Notes: generated from the letters alone by a model not told the origin. A DNA stretch of 64,000 nt from Brachybacterium squillarum M-6-3 (GCF_000225825.1 NZ_AGBX01000007.1:682001-746000), one strand, 5' to 3'. Positions 48,643 through 60,020 are shown, numbered from the stretch's first letter. Made by a program: numbers and translations.

Positions 48643-48958
48643 GCAGGCACTGTATCCGCCGGCATCGCGCCCGCCGGCCGCACGGTGTGCCCGCTCCGAG
48701 GCCGCCCGGTTCGTACCATGCCGGGGCCCGGATGCCGTGTGGGAAGTGCCACCAGCGGGATCGTCGGCAGCTCTTGTCGGGGCGACCAGAGGCCCCGGAG
48801 AATGGATCAGGCCCCGCAGCGGGGCCGGTCATCCCGGCGATCTTCGCCCGACCGGCCACCGGGGCCCCGAGACCCGAGACCGTCCCCCGCCGGGGCGAAA
48901 CCTCGCCTCGTCCCGCCCTCCCGGGCCGGTCGGGGCGTCCTGGAAAGAGAGAGTGACG
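48643..48958. other. 316-base divergent promoter and leader region of whiB1
   Basis: No convincing gene. It holds a perfect 7-base-stem hairpin GGCCCCG-CAG-CGGGGCC (48810-48826) and several GC-rich inverted repeats further down (for example around 48836-48865) that could structure the whiB1 5' untranslated leader. I looked for a CRP-type TGTGA-N6-TCACA site, known at mycobacterial whiB1, and did not find a good match. Confidence 0.5.
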
Positions 48959-49207
48959 ATGGACTGGCGCCACCAGGCGGAGTGCCTCAAGCATGATCCC
49001 GAGCTGTTCTTCCCGATCGGGAACACCGGCCCCGCGATCACCCAGATCCAGGAGGCGAAGGCGGTGTGCCAGAAGTGCGACGTCATGACCGCCTGCCTGA
49101 AGTTCGCCCTCGAGTCCGGCCAGGACTCGGGCGTCTGGGGCGGCCTCTCCGAGGACGAGCGCCGCTCCCTGAAGCGTCGCAACGCCCGCGCCCGTCGCGC
49201 CGGCTGA
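48959..49207 (+). CDS. whiB1: WhiB1-type iron-sulfur transcriptional regulator
   Basis: 82 residues. Cluster ligands C9, C37, C40 and C46 (QAEC; AVCQKCDVMTAC), the G-V-W-G-G turn (SGVWGGLSEDERR) and the basic tail RRSLKRRNARARR. The start MDWRHQAEC and PELFFPIGN are characteristic of WhiB1 rather than other Wbl proteins. WhiB1 is essential in mycobacteria, its cluster reacts with nitric oxide, and it binds the sigma-A region 4. Convergence with pdtaS matches the mycobacterial Rv3219/Rv3220c order. An alternative GTG lies two codons upstream. Confidence 0.95.
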   Translation: MDWRHQAECLKHDPELFFPIGNTGPAITQIQEAKAVCQKCDVMTACLKFALESGQDSGVWGGLSEDERRSLKRRNARARRAG

Positions 49208-49226
49208 CGTCTCCCCCCTCCACGCC

Positions 49227-49263
49227 GAACGGCGCGGATCCCCTCGTGGGATCCGCGCCGTTC
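49227..49263. terminator. Bidirectional hairpin terminator between whiB1 and pdtaS
   Basis: Perfect 16-base-pair stem (GAACGGCGCGGATCCC / GGGATCCGCGCCGTTC) with a 5-base loop, located between the convergent whiB1 and pdtaS stop codons. Confidence 0.85.
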
Positions 49264-49278
49264 GTCGTTCCGGGACCC

Positions 49279-50769
49279 TCACACGGCCAGTGGGTCCAGG
49301 TAGACGTCGATCACCGCGCAGGTGCCGCCGCCGTCGCGGCCGGTCCAGGTGAGGGTGCCGTCCAGCTGGCCCTGCACCAGCGACTGGGCGATGTTGGTCC
49401 CCAGCCCCGTGGGCCCGGTGGTGCGCATCCCCGGGCCGTCGTCCTCGATGGAGATCACCAGGTGGGAGCCGGTGCGCTCGCTGCGGACGGTCAGGGTGCC
49501 GCCGTTCTCGGAGAGCCCGTGCTCGACGGCGTTCGTGGCCAGCTCCGTGACCACCAGCGCGAGCGGGGTGGCGTCCTCGGCGCGGATGGAGCCGACCCGG
49601 CCGATCTTCTCGGTGCGCACCTCCACCTGGGTCTCGGTCAGCCGCGGCGTGCCCTCCCGGTGCACCGTGGCGCTGGCGGCGTCCACCGCCAGGCGCAGGC
49701 AGCGGTCGATGACGTCGTCGAAGACCACCGACTCCTGGGAGCCCTGCAGCAGCGACTCGTGGACCAGGGCGATCGTGGAGACTCGGCGCATGGCCTCGGC
49801 GAGCGCCTCGCGGGCCTCGTCGGTCTTCATCCGCCGCGACTGCATCCGCAGCAGGGCCGCCACGGTCTGGAGGTTGTTCTTCACCCGGTGGTGGACCTCG
49901 CGGATGGTGGCGTCCTTGGTCATCAGCTCGCGCTCGCGGCGCCGCAGCTCGGTGACGTCCCGGACCAGCACCATCGCCCCGGTGCGGCGGCCACCCTCGG
50001 TGAGCGGCACCGCCCGCAGGGACAGGGTGCCGCCGCGGGCCTGCATGTCCGAGCGCCACGCGGCGCGACCCATCAGCACCAGCGGCAGCGACTCGTCCAC
50101 GGGGCTGCGGGTCTGCAGCACCTCGGTGGTCATCTCCGCGAGCGTGGTGCCGTGCATGTCGCCGCTGATGCCGAAGCGGTGGAAGGCCGACAGCGCGTTC
50201 GGGGAGGCCCACTGCACGACCCCCTGCTCGTCGAGCTGGACCACGCCGTCGCCCACCCGCGGGGCGCCGCGGCGCGGCGGGATCGGAGCACCCTCGATAG
50301 GGAAGGCCCCGTGCTCGAGCATGCCCAGCAGACGTCGGCCGAGCTGCTGCTGGCGCAGTTCGCTGGTGGAGGGGGTGGCGGTGCTCAGCGGGTACTCCAC
50401 GGCCATCACGGCGAGGGTCTCGCCGTTCTTGCGCACGGGCACCAGCAGGCCGGTGGCCTCACGGCCCTCCCGCTGCACGGCGATCTCCTCGGCGGCGAGG
50501 CGGCCGCCGTCCAGCAGCACGTCCAGGGAGGGGTTGTCGCCGCCGGGCAGCAGCTCCCCCACGGGGTCCTCGTAGTAGACGGTGGGGCCGGTGGCCGGGC
50601 GGCAGTGGGCCACCGCCATCGCGCCCCGCTCGGTGCCCACCCACAGCACCAGGTCAGCGCGCAGCAGGTCGGAGACGAGGTTCCAGTCGCCCACCAGGTG
50701 CTGCAGCCAGTCCGCCCCGTGCTCGGGGTAGGAGGGGATGTCGGCGAGGAACTTGGACAGGCTCGGCAT
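49279..50769 (-). CDS. pdtaS: Sensor histidine kinase PdtaS
   Basis: 496-residue soluble kinase without membrane helices. GAF domain (about 1-150), PAS domain (about 175-280), HisKA_2 dimerisation domain with phospho-acceptor H293 in REVHHRVKNNLQ, and HATPase with LVVTELATNAVEHGL, EDDGPGM and GLGTNIAQSLV. In mycobacteria PdtaS with the ANTAR regulator PdtaR controls translation-linked antitermination and responds to nitric oxide and copper or c-di-GMP. No PdtaR gene is in this window. Convergent with whiB1. Confidence 0.92.
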   Translation of the reverse strand: MPSLSKFLADIPSYPEHGADWLQHLVGDWNLVSDLLRADLVLWVGTERGAMAVAHCRPATGPTVYYEDPVGELLPGGDNPSLDVLLDGGRLAAEEIAVQREGREATGLLVPVRKNGETLAVMAVEYPLSTATPSTSELRQQQLGRRLLGMLEHGAFPIEGAPIPPRRGAPRVGDGVVQLDEQGVVQWASPNALSAFHRFGISGDMHGTTLAEMTTEVLQTRSPVDESLPLVLMGRAAWRSDMQARGGTLSLRAVPLTEGGRRTGAMVLVRDVTELRRRERELMTKDATIREVHHRVKNNLQTVAALLRMQSRRMKTDEAREALAEAMRRVSTIALVHESLLQGSQESVVFDDVIDRCLRLAVDAASATVHREGTPRLTETQVEVRTEKIGRVGSIRAEDATPLALVVTELATNAVEHGLSENGGTLTVRSERTGSHLVISIEDDGPGMRTTGPTGLGTNIAQSLVQGQLDGTLTWTGRDGGGTCAVIDVYLDPLAV

Positions 50770-50853
50770 GTCCTCAGGATAGGGGCCCTTCCCGGGTGCC
50801 CGGTGACGGCGTGCGGGAGGCATAGGCTGGGGGCATCCGCGCCGCGAGGAAGG

Positions 50854-51354
50854 ATGCGCATGCAGCTGCACGAGACCCTGACCCTGCCCCAGTCCCCCAC
50901 CGGGACGGCGGCGATGTACGCCGACGAGGGATATGCGGCGATGCGCCGCGAGGCCCTGGGGGCGAGCGCCGCCCACGCCGCGGTGACGGGCGACCCCGCC
51001 GGGGCCTTCACGGTGCGCACGGAGCTGACGCTGCCCACCGACGGGGTGCCGGACATGGTGCGTCCCTTCGTGGGCACCTCGGTCACGGTCTCCGAGCGCC
51101 AGGAATGGCAGGCGCCGCAAGCGGACGGCTCCCGGACGGGCACGATGCACCTGCAGGTGGCGGGCACCCCCGCGAGCCTCGAGGCCCGCATGGAGCTGCG
51201 CCCCTCCGGCGAGGGCTCAGTGGTGGAGATCCGCGGGGAGCTCACCGCGCGGGTGCCGCTGCTGGGATCCCGCCTGGAGAAGGCCGCCGTGCCGTACGTG
51301 GCGCGGGTGCTGCGGGCCGAGGAGCGGGCCGCCGCGGACTACGCGCAGCGGTAG
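50854..51354 (+). CDS. DUF2505 family protein (START/SRPBCC-like)
   Basis: 166 residues. The pattern (LHETLTLPQSPTGTAAMYADEGYAAMRREALGAS, SVTVSERQEWQ, EIRGELTARVPLLGSRLEKAA) matches DUF2505, an actinobacterial family with a predicted helix-grip lipid-binding fold. AGGAAGG lies just before two in-frame ATGs (positions 50854 and 50860); the second has better spacing. Divergent from pdtaS with 84 bases between. Function unknown. Confidence 0.82.
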   Translation: MRMQLHETLTLPQSPTGTAAMYADEGYAAMRREALGASAAHAAVTGDPAGAFTVRTELTLPTDGVPDMVRPFVGTSVTVSERQEWQAPQADGSRTGTMHLQVAGTPASLEARMELRPSGEGSVVEIRGELTARVPLLGSRLEKAAVPYVARVLRAEERAAADYAQR

Positions 51355-51391
51355 ACGATGCGACCCGGCGGCCGCGCGCCGGCCGAGGTGA

Positions 51392-51826
51392 TCACGCCCG
51401 GCGGTAGGCCAGGGCGGCGGCGCCCTCGCTGACGTCGAACCACAGCAGCGCCGGATCGGTGTCGTCGGCCTCGGCGGCCGCGGCGTCCAGCTCGGTGACG
51501 TGCAGCGCGGCGATCCGGGCGGTGGTGTCGGCCGTCGTGCGCACCCCGTAGGCGCCGCCGGTGTCGGTGGCGGCGGCGAGGTCCCGGTCGGGCACGTCGG
51601 CGGCGATCACCAGCGCCCGCTCGGCGGGGGCGGCGGCCTGGAGCGCCACGTGCACCGCGTCCTGCAGGGCGTCGTAGTCGAGGTCCTCCTCGTCCACCCC
51701 GGGACGCTCGGCACGGGCCTCCGCGGTGACCGCCCAGGCGGGACGGTCCGCGGCCAGCTCGAGGCGGGTCCGGGAGGCGGTCAGGACGGCGTGGTCCCCG
51801 GGGTCCAGGGGCAGGAAGATCCGCAT
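51392..51826 (-). CDS. DUF6912 family protein
   Basis: 144-residue acidic protein beginning MRIFLPLDPGDHAVL and ending with LLWFDVSEGAAALAYRR, the pattern of the actinobacterial DUF6912 family. No catalytic motif or membrane segment. Convergent with the DUF2505 gene and 102 bases downstream of the cpaE-like gene; the gap carries an 18-base tandem repeat. Function unknown. Confidence 0.75.
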   Translation of the reverse strand: MRIFLPLDPGDHAVLTASRTRLELAADRPAWAVTAEARAERPGVDEEDLDYDALQDAVHVALQAAAPAERALVIAADVPDRDLAAATDTGGAYGVRTTADTTARIAALHVTELDAAAAEADDTDPALLWFDVSEGAAALAYRRA

Positions 51827-51888
51827 GGGCCCAGTCTCTCACCCGCCCTGCGGCGCTCGGCCAATCCGCGGGGCCCGACCGCTCTGCG

Positions 51889-51932
51889 GGGCTCAGCAGC
51901 TGTGTAGGGCTCAGCAGCTGTGTAGGGCTCAG
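51889..51932. repeat. 18-base tandem repeat overlapping the cpaE stop
   Basis: GGGCTCAGCAGCTGTGTA occurs twice back to back, followed by a third partial copy GGGCTCAG that contains the stop codon of the leftward cpaE-like gene. Looks like slippage duplication; no coding consequence. Confidence 0.85.
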
Positions 51933-53194
51933 CCGCCGCCGATCGGCACCAGGCGGCGCCACCGGGGCCACGGCCCGCGGATCGGCTCCTCGTCGATCAC
52001 CGGGGCGGCCTCCTCCCCGAGCAGGGCCGCGGAGTCGGCGATCTCCCGCAGGGACCGCCGCAGCGCGCTGCGGGGCGCCGCCTCGGCCAGCAGGGCGCCG
52101 TCCCAGCGGGCGGCTCGGCAGGCCGCGGGATCGTCCGGCAGCAGATGCACGGGCACCCCGGGCAGGCGCTGGTCCAGCAGCTCCCGCACCCGCTCCCCCG
52201 GCACCGGGGAGCCGACGCGGTTGACCAGCACCTCCATCGCTGGCGCGCCCAGCTCCTGCAGCCGGGCGCGCTCGCGCAGCAGCCGGGTCAGGGAGATCGG
52301 GTCGGCGCCCACCACGGCGAGCAGCACGTCGGCGCGCTGCAGGGCGGTGAGGGTCGCCGCGTTGCGCTGCGGGGCCGCGGTGTCGTAGCTGAGCTCCTCG
52401 TCCTCCTCGAGGACCGCGGCGACGTCGGCCACCACCAGTCCGCCGCGCCGGCGCAGGGCGCCCCAGACCCCCTCCAGGGCGGAGCGTCGCAGCTCGGGCC
52501 AGCGGGCCGGCACCCCGATCCCGCTGAGCAGCCGCAGCCCGGGCTGGACCAGCGGCAGCAGCGCGTCCAGGGTGTCCTCGTCCAGGGCGTCGCGGTCGTA
52601 GGCGCGGCAGGCAGCGACCAGCCCGGGGGCCTCGTCGAGCACCCCGAGGACCTGGCTGAGGGCGGGACCGTAGGTGTCGGCGTCCACCAGCACCACCTCC
52701 TCCCCGGCGCGGGCGGCCTCCGCGGCCAGGTTCACCGCCACGGTGGAGCGGCCGGGGGCGCCGCCGGGCCCCCACACCACGGCGAGCCGGCCGGGCTCGC
52801 CCGGCGCCTCCTCCTCGGCCGGGACCGTCCAGGCGGCGTCCTCGTCGACGTCCCCGGCCACCGCGGCGCGCAGCACCTCGAGGATGGTGGCGACCGGCGC
52901 CGCCGGGTCGACCACGTGGCGCAGCCCCAGGGCGGTGAGCTCGCCGTCCTCCGGCGCCCGCAGGCCGACCACCGCGGCGTCCCGCAGCAGGCTCGCGAGG
53001 GGGTCACGGCCGAGCCCCCGCACCCCGAGGTCGATGAGCACCACGTCCCCGATGCCCGCCGCGGCGACGGCGAGGGTCTCGGCGAGGTCGGCGCAGCGCC
53101 GCACCACCCGGGCATCCTCGCGGTGGTCGCGGGAGAGGTCGTGGACGATGCGGACCTCGTCGCTGCCCGAGGCGCACAGGACGACGTCGATCAC
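51929..53194 (-). CDS. CpaE/Ssd-like MinD-superfamily ATPase with altered P-loop
   Basis: 421 residues. N-terminal receiver-like domain (about 1-115: VVLCASGSDEVRIVHDLSRD, VVLIDLGVRG) and C-terminal MinD/ParA-like domain. The P-loop reads WGPGGAPGRSTV (141-152), with Arg where the invariant GKS/T lysine is expected, a variation common in actinobacterial CpaE/Ssd proteins. VVLVDADTYG gives the Walker A' Asp. Such proteins position the Tad pilus or affect septum site selection (Ssd). GTG start; its first base pairs overlap the SAF-gene stop (GTGA). Confidence 0.85.
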   Translation of the reverse strand: MIDVVLCASGSDEVRIVHDLSRDHREDARVVRRCADLAETLAVAAAGIGDVVLIDLGVRGLGRDPLASLLRDAAVVGLRAPEDGELTALGLRHVVDPAAPVATILEVLRAAVAGDVDEDAAWTVPAEEEAPGEPGRLAVVWGPGGAPGRSTVAVNLAAEAARAGEEVVLVDADTYGPALSQVLGVLDEAPGLVAACRAYDRDALDEDTLDALLPLVQPGLRLLSGIGVPARWPELRRSALEGVWGALRRRGGLVVADVAAVLEEDEELSYDTAAPQRNAATLTALQRADVLLAVVGADPISLTRLLRERARLQELGAPAMEVLVNRVGSPVPGERVRELLDQRLPGVPVHLLPDDPAACRAARWDGALLAEAAPRSALRRSLREIADSAALLGEEAAPVIDEEPIRGPWPRWRRLVPIGGG

Positions 53195-53826
53195 GGCCGC
53201 GCCCCATAGGCGCCGGGCACCCCGATCACGTCGAGCCGCTCGTCGCGGGAGAGGACCTCGAGCACGGCGGCCACGTCCTCCTGCGGCACCAGGACCTCGA
53301 CCGCCATCGTGCGCATGGCCAGGGAGCTGCCCTCGTCGACCCGGCGCACGACCGCGTCCTCGACGAGCAGCTCGGCCTCCCCGTCCGCCTCCTCGGCATC
53401 GGCCGTGTGCCACAGCTCCACGGTCGACCCCGGGGTGACGGACTCGGCCACGGCGGTGTCCACCGGGATCATGACGGGGCGCAGCGGCACGTCCTCGGAC
53501 TGGCCGACGGCAGCCGCGGGCAGCAGCTCGCCCGGCCGCACCGGCTGGGTGGCGACAGCTCCCTCCGGGATCGCCTCGAGGGCGCCGACGTACAGCGCGT
53601 CCTGATCGCCGAGGCGCAGCTCCACGGTGGTGAGGTCCTCCGGGAGGATCTCCTGACCGGGGACGATCGCGGTGCGGGCGACCAGCACGGAGGTGGTCTG
53701 GGCCAGCCCGGAGACCATCAGGGCGCCCATCAGGATGCTGGCGATGACCAGCACGATGCCGACGATCAGCCGCGGGTCCTTCCACCGCGGGCGGCGCAGC
53801 CTCATCGCGGGTGCGGTGCTGGTCAT
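53191..53826 (-). CDS. SAF-domain pilus assembly protein (CpaB/RcpC-like)
   Basis: 211 residues: basic N-terminus, one helix (LIVGIVLVIASILMGALMVSGL, about 20-41), then a SAF domain with VARTAIVPGQEILPEDLTTVELRLGD and PEGAVATQPVRPGELLPAAAV. The C-terminal part (about 120-211) resembles the RcpC/CpaB extracytoplasmic domain. In Tad systems CpaB-like proteins form part of the envelope channel. Coupled to cpaE by a four-base overlap. Confidence 0.85.
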   Translation of the reverse strand: MTSTAPAMRLRRPRWKDPRLIVGIVLVIASILMGALMVSGLAQTTSVLVARTAIVPGQEILPEDLTTVELRLGDQDALYVGALEAIPEGAVATQPVRPGELLPAAAVGQSEDVPLRPVMIPVDTAVAESVTPGSTVELWHTADAEEADGEAELLVEDAVVRRVDEGSSLAMRTMAVEVLVPQEDVAAVLEVLSRDERLDVIGVPGAYGARP

Positions 53827-54041
53827 GGTCCCCTCCTCCCCGTCCCGGCAGGCGGCGCCGGGCGCTGCGGGGAGGCTACGGCAGCCGGGCACGCGGCCGC
53901 GGGGCCGCTGTGGACAACCGGGGGCCTGCCCCGCCCGTGCGCAGGCACGGGCGCACTCGTCCACAGCACCGGTGCGTCGAGCGCCGCGGGGTGAGACGCT
54001 GTGCGGAACCGCTTGCCCGGCCTGAGAACGGAAGGACTCCG

Positions 54042-54326
54042 ATGCAGCCGAGATTCGTGCCGCTGTCCGACGTGGCCGAGATGCTGTCCATCTCCGCCTC
54101 GCAGGCCTACGCCCTGGTCCGCTCCGGCGAGCTGCGGGCCATCAAGGTCGGCGGCCGTGGCCAGTGGCGGGTGGAGATCGACGAGATCGAGTCGTACATC
54201 GAGCGCAGCTACGCCGCGACCGCCCAGGGGCTCGAGGAGGAGCACGCCCGCGAGTGCGCCGAGGCCCGTCCGGCGGGTGCCGCCCGCCAGCGCGCGCCGG
54301 GCCCCGGGGGCTCCGCGCACCGCTGA
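54042..54326 (+). CDS. Excisionase-type MerR-like helix-turn-helix protein
   Basis: 94 residues. A winged HTH of the excisionase/AlpA type covers about 1-55 (FVPLSDVAEMLSISASQAY, ALVRSGELRAIKVGGRGQWRV, EIDEIESYIERSY), followed by a charged, then Pro/Gly-rich tail. No integrase is nearby, so despite the family name this is more likely a small chromosomal transcription factor. RBS GGAAGGA. Divergent from the cpaB-cpaE pair with 215 bases between, and may regulate it (inference). Confidence 0.88.
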   Translation: MQPRFVPLSDVAEMLSISASQAYALVRSGELRAIKVGGRGQWRVEIDEIESYIERSYAATAQGLEEEHARECAEARPAGAARQRAPGPGGSAHR

Positions 54327-54413
54327 CCCCGGCACGCCCTGCCCGACCCCGTCCCCGGAGCCGCGTGTCCGCTGGGCATCGGGTCAGCGCACCCGAAAGC
54401 AGAGCAGCGGGAG

Positions 54414-54956
54414 TCAGGGCAGCAGGACCAGCCGCAGCGCCGCCAGGGCGACCGTCACCCGGGCGGAGCCCGGTACCGGAGAGCTCTCCCCGGTGGGGGT
54501 GGACGACAGCTCGAGGGCATCGGCCCCCACCCCGGCGAGCCGGCCGGCGAGGGAGCCAGCCACGGTCTCCAGCCGCACCAGGCTGCGGTCCCGGGCCACG
54601 TGCCGGAGCATCCCGGCCAGCTGCAGCTGCGGCGCCGCCTCCTCCGCCGGTCGGGCCCGCGGGCCCAGGCCCTCCACCATTGCGATGCGTCCCAGCGGCA
54701 CCAGGGCGCGGTCCGAGGTCGCGCGTCGTCGCAGCAGCACCCAGTCCGGGCCCACCTCCTGCACCACTCCGTGCACGCGCACGTCCTGCCCCAGGTGCAG
54801 GATGACGGGCCGGTCCCCGGCGGCGCGCAGCCGGTCGGCGAGGGTGACCTGCGCGCGCTCGGCCCGGGTGAGGTCCTCGGAGACGGCGCGCAGCTCCTCG
54901 CGCTCCTCGTGGTCGAAGCGCCCCTCGATGTCCTCGAAGATCCGGTCGAATCGCAT
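54414..54956 (-). CDS. Hypothetical protein
   Basis: 180 residues. Starts MRFDRIFEDIEGRFDHEERE with a helical first third (about 1-50), then a beta-rich portion (VILHLGQDVRVHGVVQEVGPDWVLLRRR, ALVPLGRIAMVEGLG) that looks like an SH3/Sm-type barrel, and a second similar stretch near the C-terminus. No family recognised. Recurrent near secA/Rv3235-type loci in actinobacteria by my recollection. Convergent with the HTH gene. Confidence 0.7.
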   Translation of the reverse strand: MRFDRIFEDIEGRFDHEEREELRAVSEDLTRAERAQVTLADRLRAAGDRPVILHLGQDVRVHGVVQEVGPDWVLLRRRATSDRALVPLGRIAMVEGLGPRARPAEEAAPQLQLAGMLRHVARDRSLVRLETVAGSLAGRLAGVGADALELSSTPTGESSPVPGSARVTVALAALRLVLLP

Positions 54957-55128
54957 GGAGGCACCGTAGGACCCGGAGCCGCCCGCGCGAGCACGCCCCC
55001 CGCAGCACGGGTCGAAGGGACCAGCAGCGCACCCCCGCCTCGTCCCTTCGGACGACCCCGGACAGGCCGATGGGACGAAAGGACGAGCGGACCGTGCCGC
55101 GGCCCGCGAGCTCGGCACCATCGACCGA

Positions 55129-55157
55129 TTGTGTCGACCATCACCCGTGCCTAGTTT
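55129..55157 (+). promoter_or_regulatory. Putative sigma-70-type promoter of the LysM gene
   Basis: TTGTGT and TAGTTT separated by 17 bases, in the most AT-rich stretch of the 309-base region 54957-55265 between divergent genes. The leader between the promoter and ATG holds GTAACA-N5-AATCAC-like repeats. Upstream lie inverted CGTCCC/GGGACG segments. The rest of the region shows nothing I can name. Confidence 0.45.
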
Positions 55158-55265
55158 TCTGAGTAACACCTCGAATCACAGCAAACGACACCAAACAGGA
55201 CCTTGGTCCGGTTCGAGCAGATTGTCGGTCGCCGCGCGGCCTGGAACGACGCAGCAGGGGGAGCC

Positions 55266-56396
55266 ATGAGCCCAGCACCACCCACGAGGGCCCGGGGCCC
55301 GGTGTACGAAGTGGTGGCCCCGCTGCGGGTGGCGCGGACCGCCGGAGGAACCGTGCTCGCCCTTGCCGGAGCGCTGGCGATGGGACTGACGGCACGGGGC
55401 ATGGCCGGGGAGGCGATGACCGGGCTCGGCCCCTCGGGCCTGCTCGCGGCCCTGCTGGCCACGACGGCCGCCCTCGGGGCGCTGCTGTGTCTGTACCTGG
55501 CCGCGATCTGGGGCCTGACCACGGTGGTGCTGCTCTCCGGACCCGCCAGCACGACGGGCCGCGCCATGCTGCCGGCGCTGCGCGTGCTCGCCCCGCGTCT
55601 GGCCCGGCAGGTCGTGCTCGGGGCCGGCGCCACCGCCGCGGTCGCCGGTCTCACGCTCTCCGGGGCATCCGCCGTGGTGCTGGCTCCCGGCCCGGAGGCG
55701 GACGAGACCGCCTGCTCCCAGCAGCTCGCACCGAGGAACGCCCAGGCCCTGTCCTCCTCGGCCCCCGCGTCGGCCCCCGCCGCGCCCCGCGACGTCGGGG
55801 CATGCGCCGCGGCCGCCGCAACCCCCGCCGGCTCCGAGGACGGACACGGCGCGGAGGGCGGAGCCGAGGGGCCCTCCGACCAGGGGGGCGCGCCGACGGA
55901 GCAGCCCTCCGCGCGGGAGGACGAGGAGCTCCCGAGCCTGGGCTGGGAGGGCAGTCCCTCCCCCGCCGGGACCCCAGAGACCGTGGACCCGGAGACCACG
56001 GCACCTGGGACCACCACCCCGGAGACCACGACCCCCGAGACCACGACCCCCGAGACCACGACCCCCGAGACCACCACCCCGGACGGCTCCGGCCCGGCCG
56101 AGGAGCCGACGGAGCCCGACCCCGCCCCGGAGGAGGACACGGACACGGCCGTACCGGGCCCGGAGGATCCGCCCGCGGAACCTCCCGGGACGGTCGTGGT
56201 CGACGAGGGCGACACGCTGTGGTCCCTCGCCGACGAGCTGCTCGGGGACGGCCCCGAGAGCGATGCCGAGATCGCGGCCGCCTGGCCCGTTCTGTACCAG
56301 CACAACCACGAGGTGATCGGGGACGACCCCGACCGCCTCCGGCCCGGCCAGGTGCTCCAGGTGCCTGCCGGCCTCGATCAGCAGGAGCATGGATGA
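55266..56396 (+). CDS. Membrane-anchored LysM-domain protein
   Basis: 376 residues. Three helices in the first 160 residues (GGTVLALAGALAMGLTA, LLAALLATTAALGALLCLYL, QVVLGAGATAAVAGLTL), then a long acidic, Pro/Thr/Ser-rich linker with five TTTPE repeats, and a C-terminal LysM domain (VVDEGDTLWSLADELLG to LRPGQVLQVPAGL). Probably anchors or senses peptidoglycan from the membrane. RBS GGGGGAG. Overlaps the Rv3235-family gene by four bases (ATGA). Confidence 0.88.
   Translation: MSPAPPTRARGPVYEVVAPLRVARTAGGTVLALAGALAMGLTARGMAGEAMTGLGPSGLLAALLATTAALGALLCLYLAAIWGLTTVVLLSGPASTTGRAMLPALRVLAPRLARQVVLGAGATAAVAGLTLSGASAVVLAPGPEADETACSQQLAPRNAQALSSSAPASAPAAPRDVGACAAAAATPAGSEDGHGAEGGAEGPSDQGGAPTEQPSAREDEELPSLGWEGSPSPAGTPETVDPETTAPGTTTPETTTPETTTPETTTPETTTPDGSGPAEEPTEPDPAPEEDTDTAVPGPEDPPAEPPGTVVVDEGDTLWSLADELLGDGPESDAEIAAAWPVLYQHNHEVIGDDPDRLRPGQVLQVPAGLDQQEHG
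56010..56084 (+). repeat. 15-base tandem repeat, five copies
   Basis: Five units of ACCACGACCCCCGAG (outer copies ACCACCACCCCGGAG/C) encode Thr-Thr-Thr-Pro-Glu/Asp in the extracytoplasmic linker of the LysM protein. In-frame, so copy number could vary without loss of function. Confidence 0.88.
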
Positions 56397-56788
56397 GCAC
56401 CACCGACCAGCGCCCCGCGGCCCCCGCCGCCCCGGAGTACGACCTCGAGGACCCCCGCACCGTGCAGCGCATGGTGGAGCCGGTGGCCCGCCGGGCCGTG
56501 GAGATCGTGCGGGACATGCGCCCGGAGAACGCCCTGGCGCGCATCGTGACCCCCGAGGTGGCGCAGATGCTGGCCCGCCGGGCCTCCCTGACCCGGCGGC
56601 TGCGCGCGGCCACGGGCTACGCCCCGACCCAGCGGCTGCAGGTCAGCGGCGTGCGCACCTGCGTCGTCAACCAGCGCACCGTCGAGGCGAGCTGCGTGCT
56701 GCGCGAGCCGGAGCGCTCCCGTTTCCTGGCGATGCGCTGGGAGCTGCGGCACAGCGGCTGGCGGGTGACGGTGCTCGAGATCGGCTGA
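56393..56788 (+). CDS. Rv3235 family protein (DUF6459)
   Basis: 131 residues. Disordered N-terminus (about 1-15), helical middle (VQRMVEPVARRAVEIVRDMRP), then a compact beta domain with VSGVRTCVVNQRTVEASCVLRE and AMRWELRHSGWRVTVLEIG, characteristic of the Rv3235 family. Its position next to secA is conserved in actinobacteria. Function unknown. Translationally coupled to the LysM gene. Confidence 0.86.
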   Translation: MSTTDQRPAAPAAPEYDLEDPRTVQRMVEPVARRAVEIVRDMRPENALARIVTPEVAQMLARRASLTRRLRAATGYAPTQRLQVSGVRTCVVNQRTVEASCVLREPERSRFLAMRWELRHSGWRVTVLEIG

Positions 56789-56891
56789 GCGTCGCCGGGC
56801 GAGGGCCGGACAGCACCGTGCGCGACCGGACGCGACGCGGGGGACGCACTCCGGGGTCGCACTGCAGGGTCGCACCGCGGGGACGGAGCGC

Positions 56892-56930
56892 GCAGGAGCC
56901 GGGACGAATCGGCTTCGTCCCGGCTCCTGC
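56892..56930. terminator. Bidirectional hairpin terminator between the Rv3235-family gene and secA
   Basis: Perfect 17-base-pair stem (GCAGGAGCCGGGACGAA / TTCGTCCCGGCTCCTGC) with a 5-base loop, between two convergent stop codons. Confidence 0.85.
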
Positions 56931-56960
56931 GTGGGGTGCCGTGCCCGCCGCGGGGCGGCG

Positions 56961-59924
<2,964 letters not shown>

Positions 59925-60020
59925 TCGTGCTCCTTGGATCGCGTCGCGCCCGTGCGGGCGCCTCGTGCATCGACCATCGTAAGCGCCACCGGGTGAACGG
60001 TCCGCCTCATGCGGCCCGCC

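Noticed and set aside
48643..48958. CRP-type cAMP receptor site upstream of whiB1, as in mycobacteria
   Set aside because: Only a poor GTGG-N6-CCAC match was found, well below the known consensus.
54042..54326. Excisionase of an integrated mobile element
   Set aside because: No integrase, attachment-site repeats or phage genes are nearby; the HTH family is also common among chromosomal regulators.
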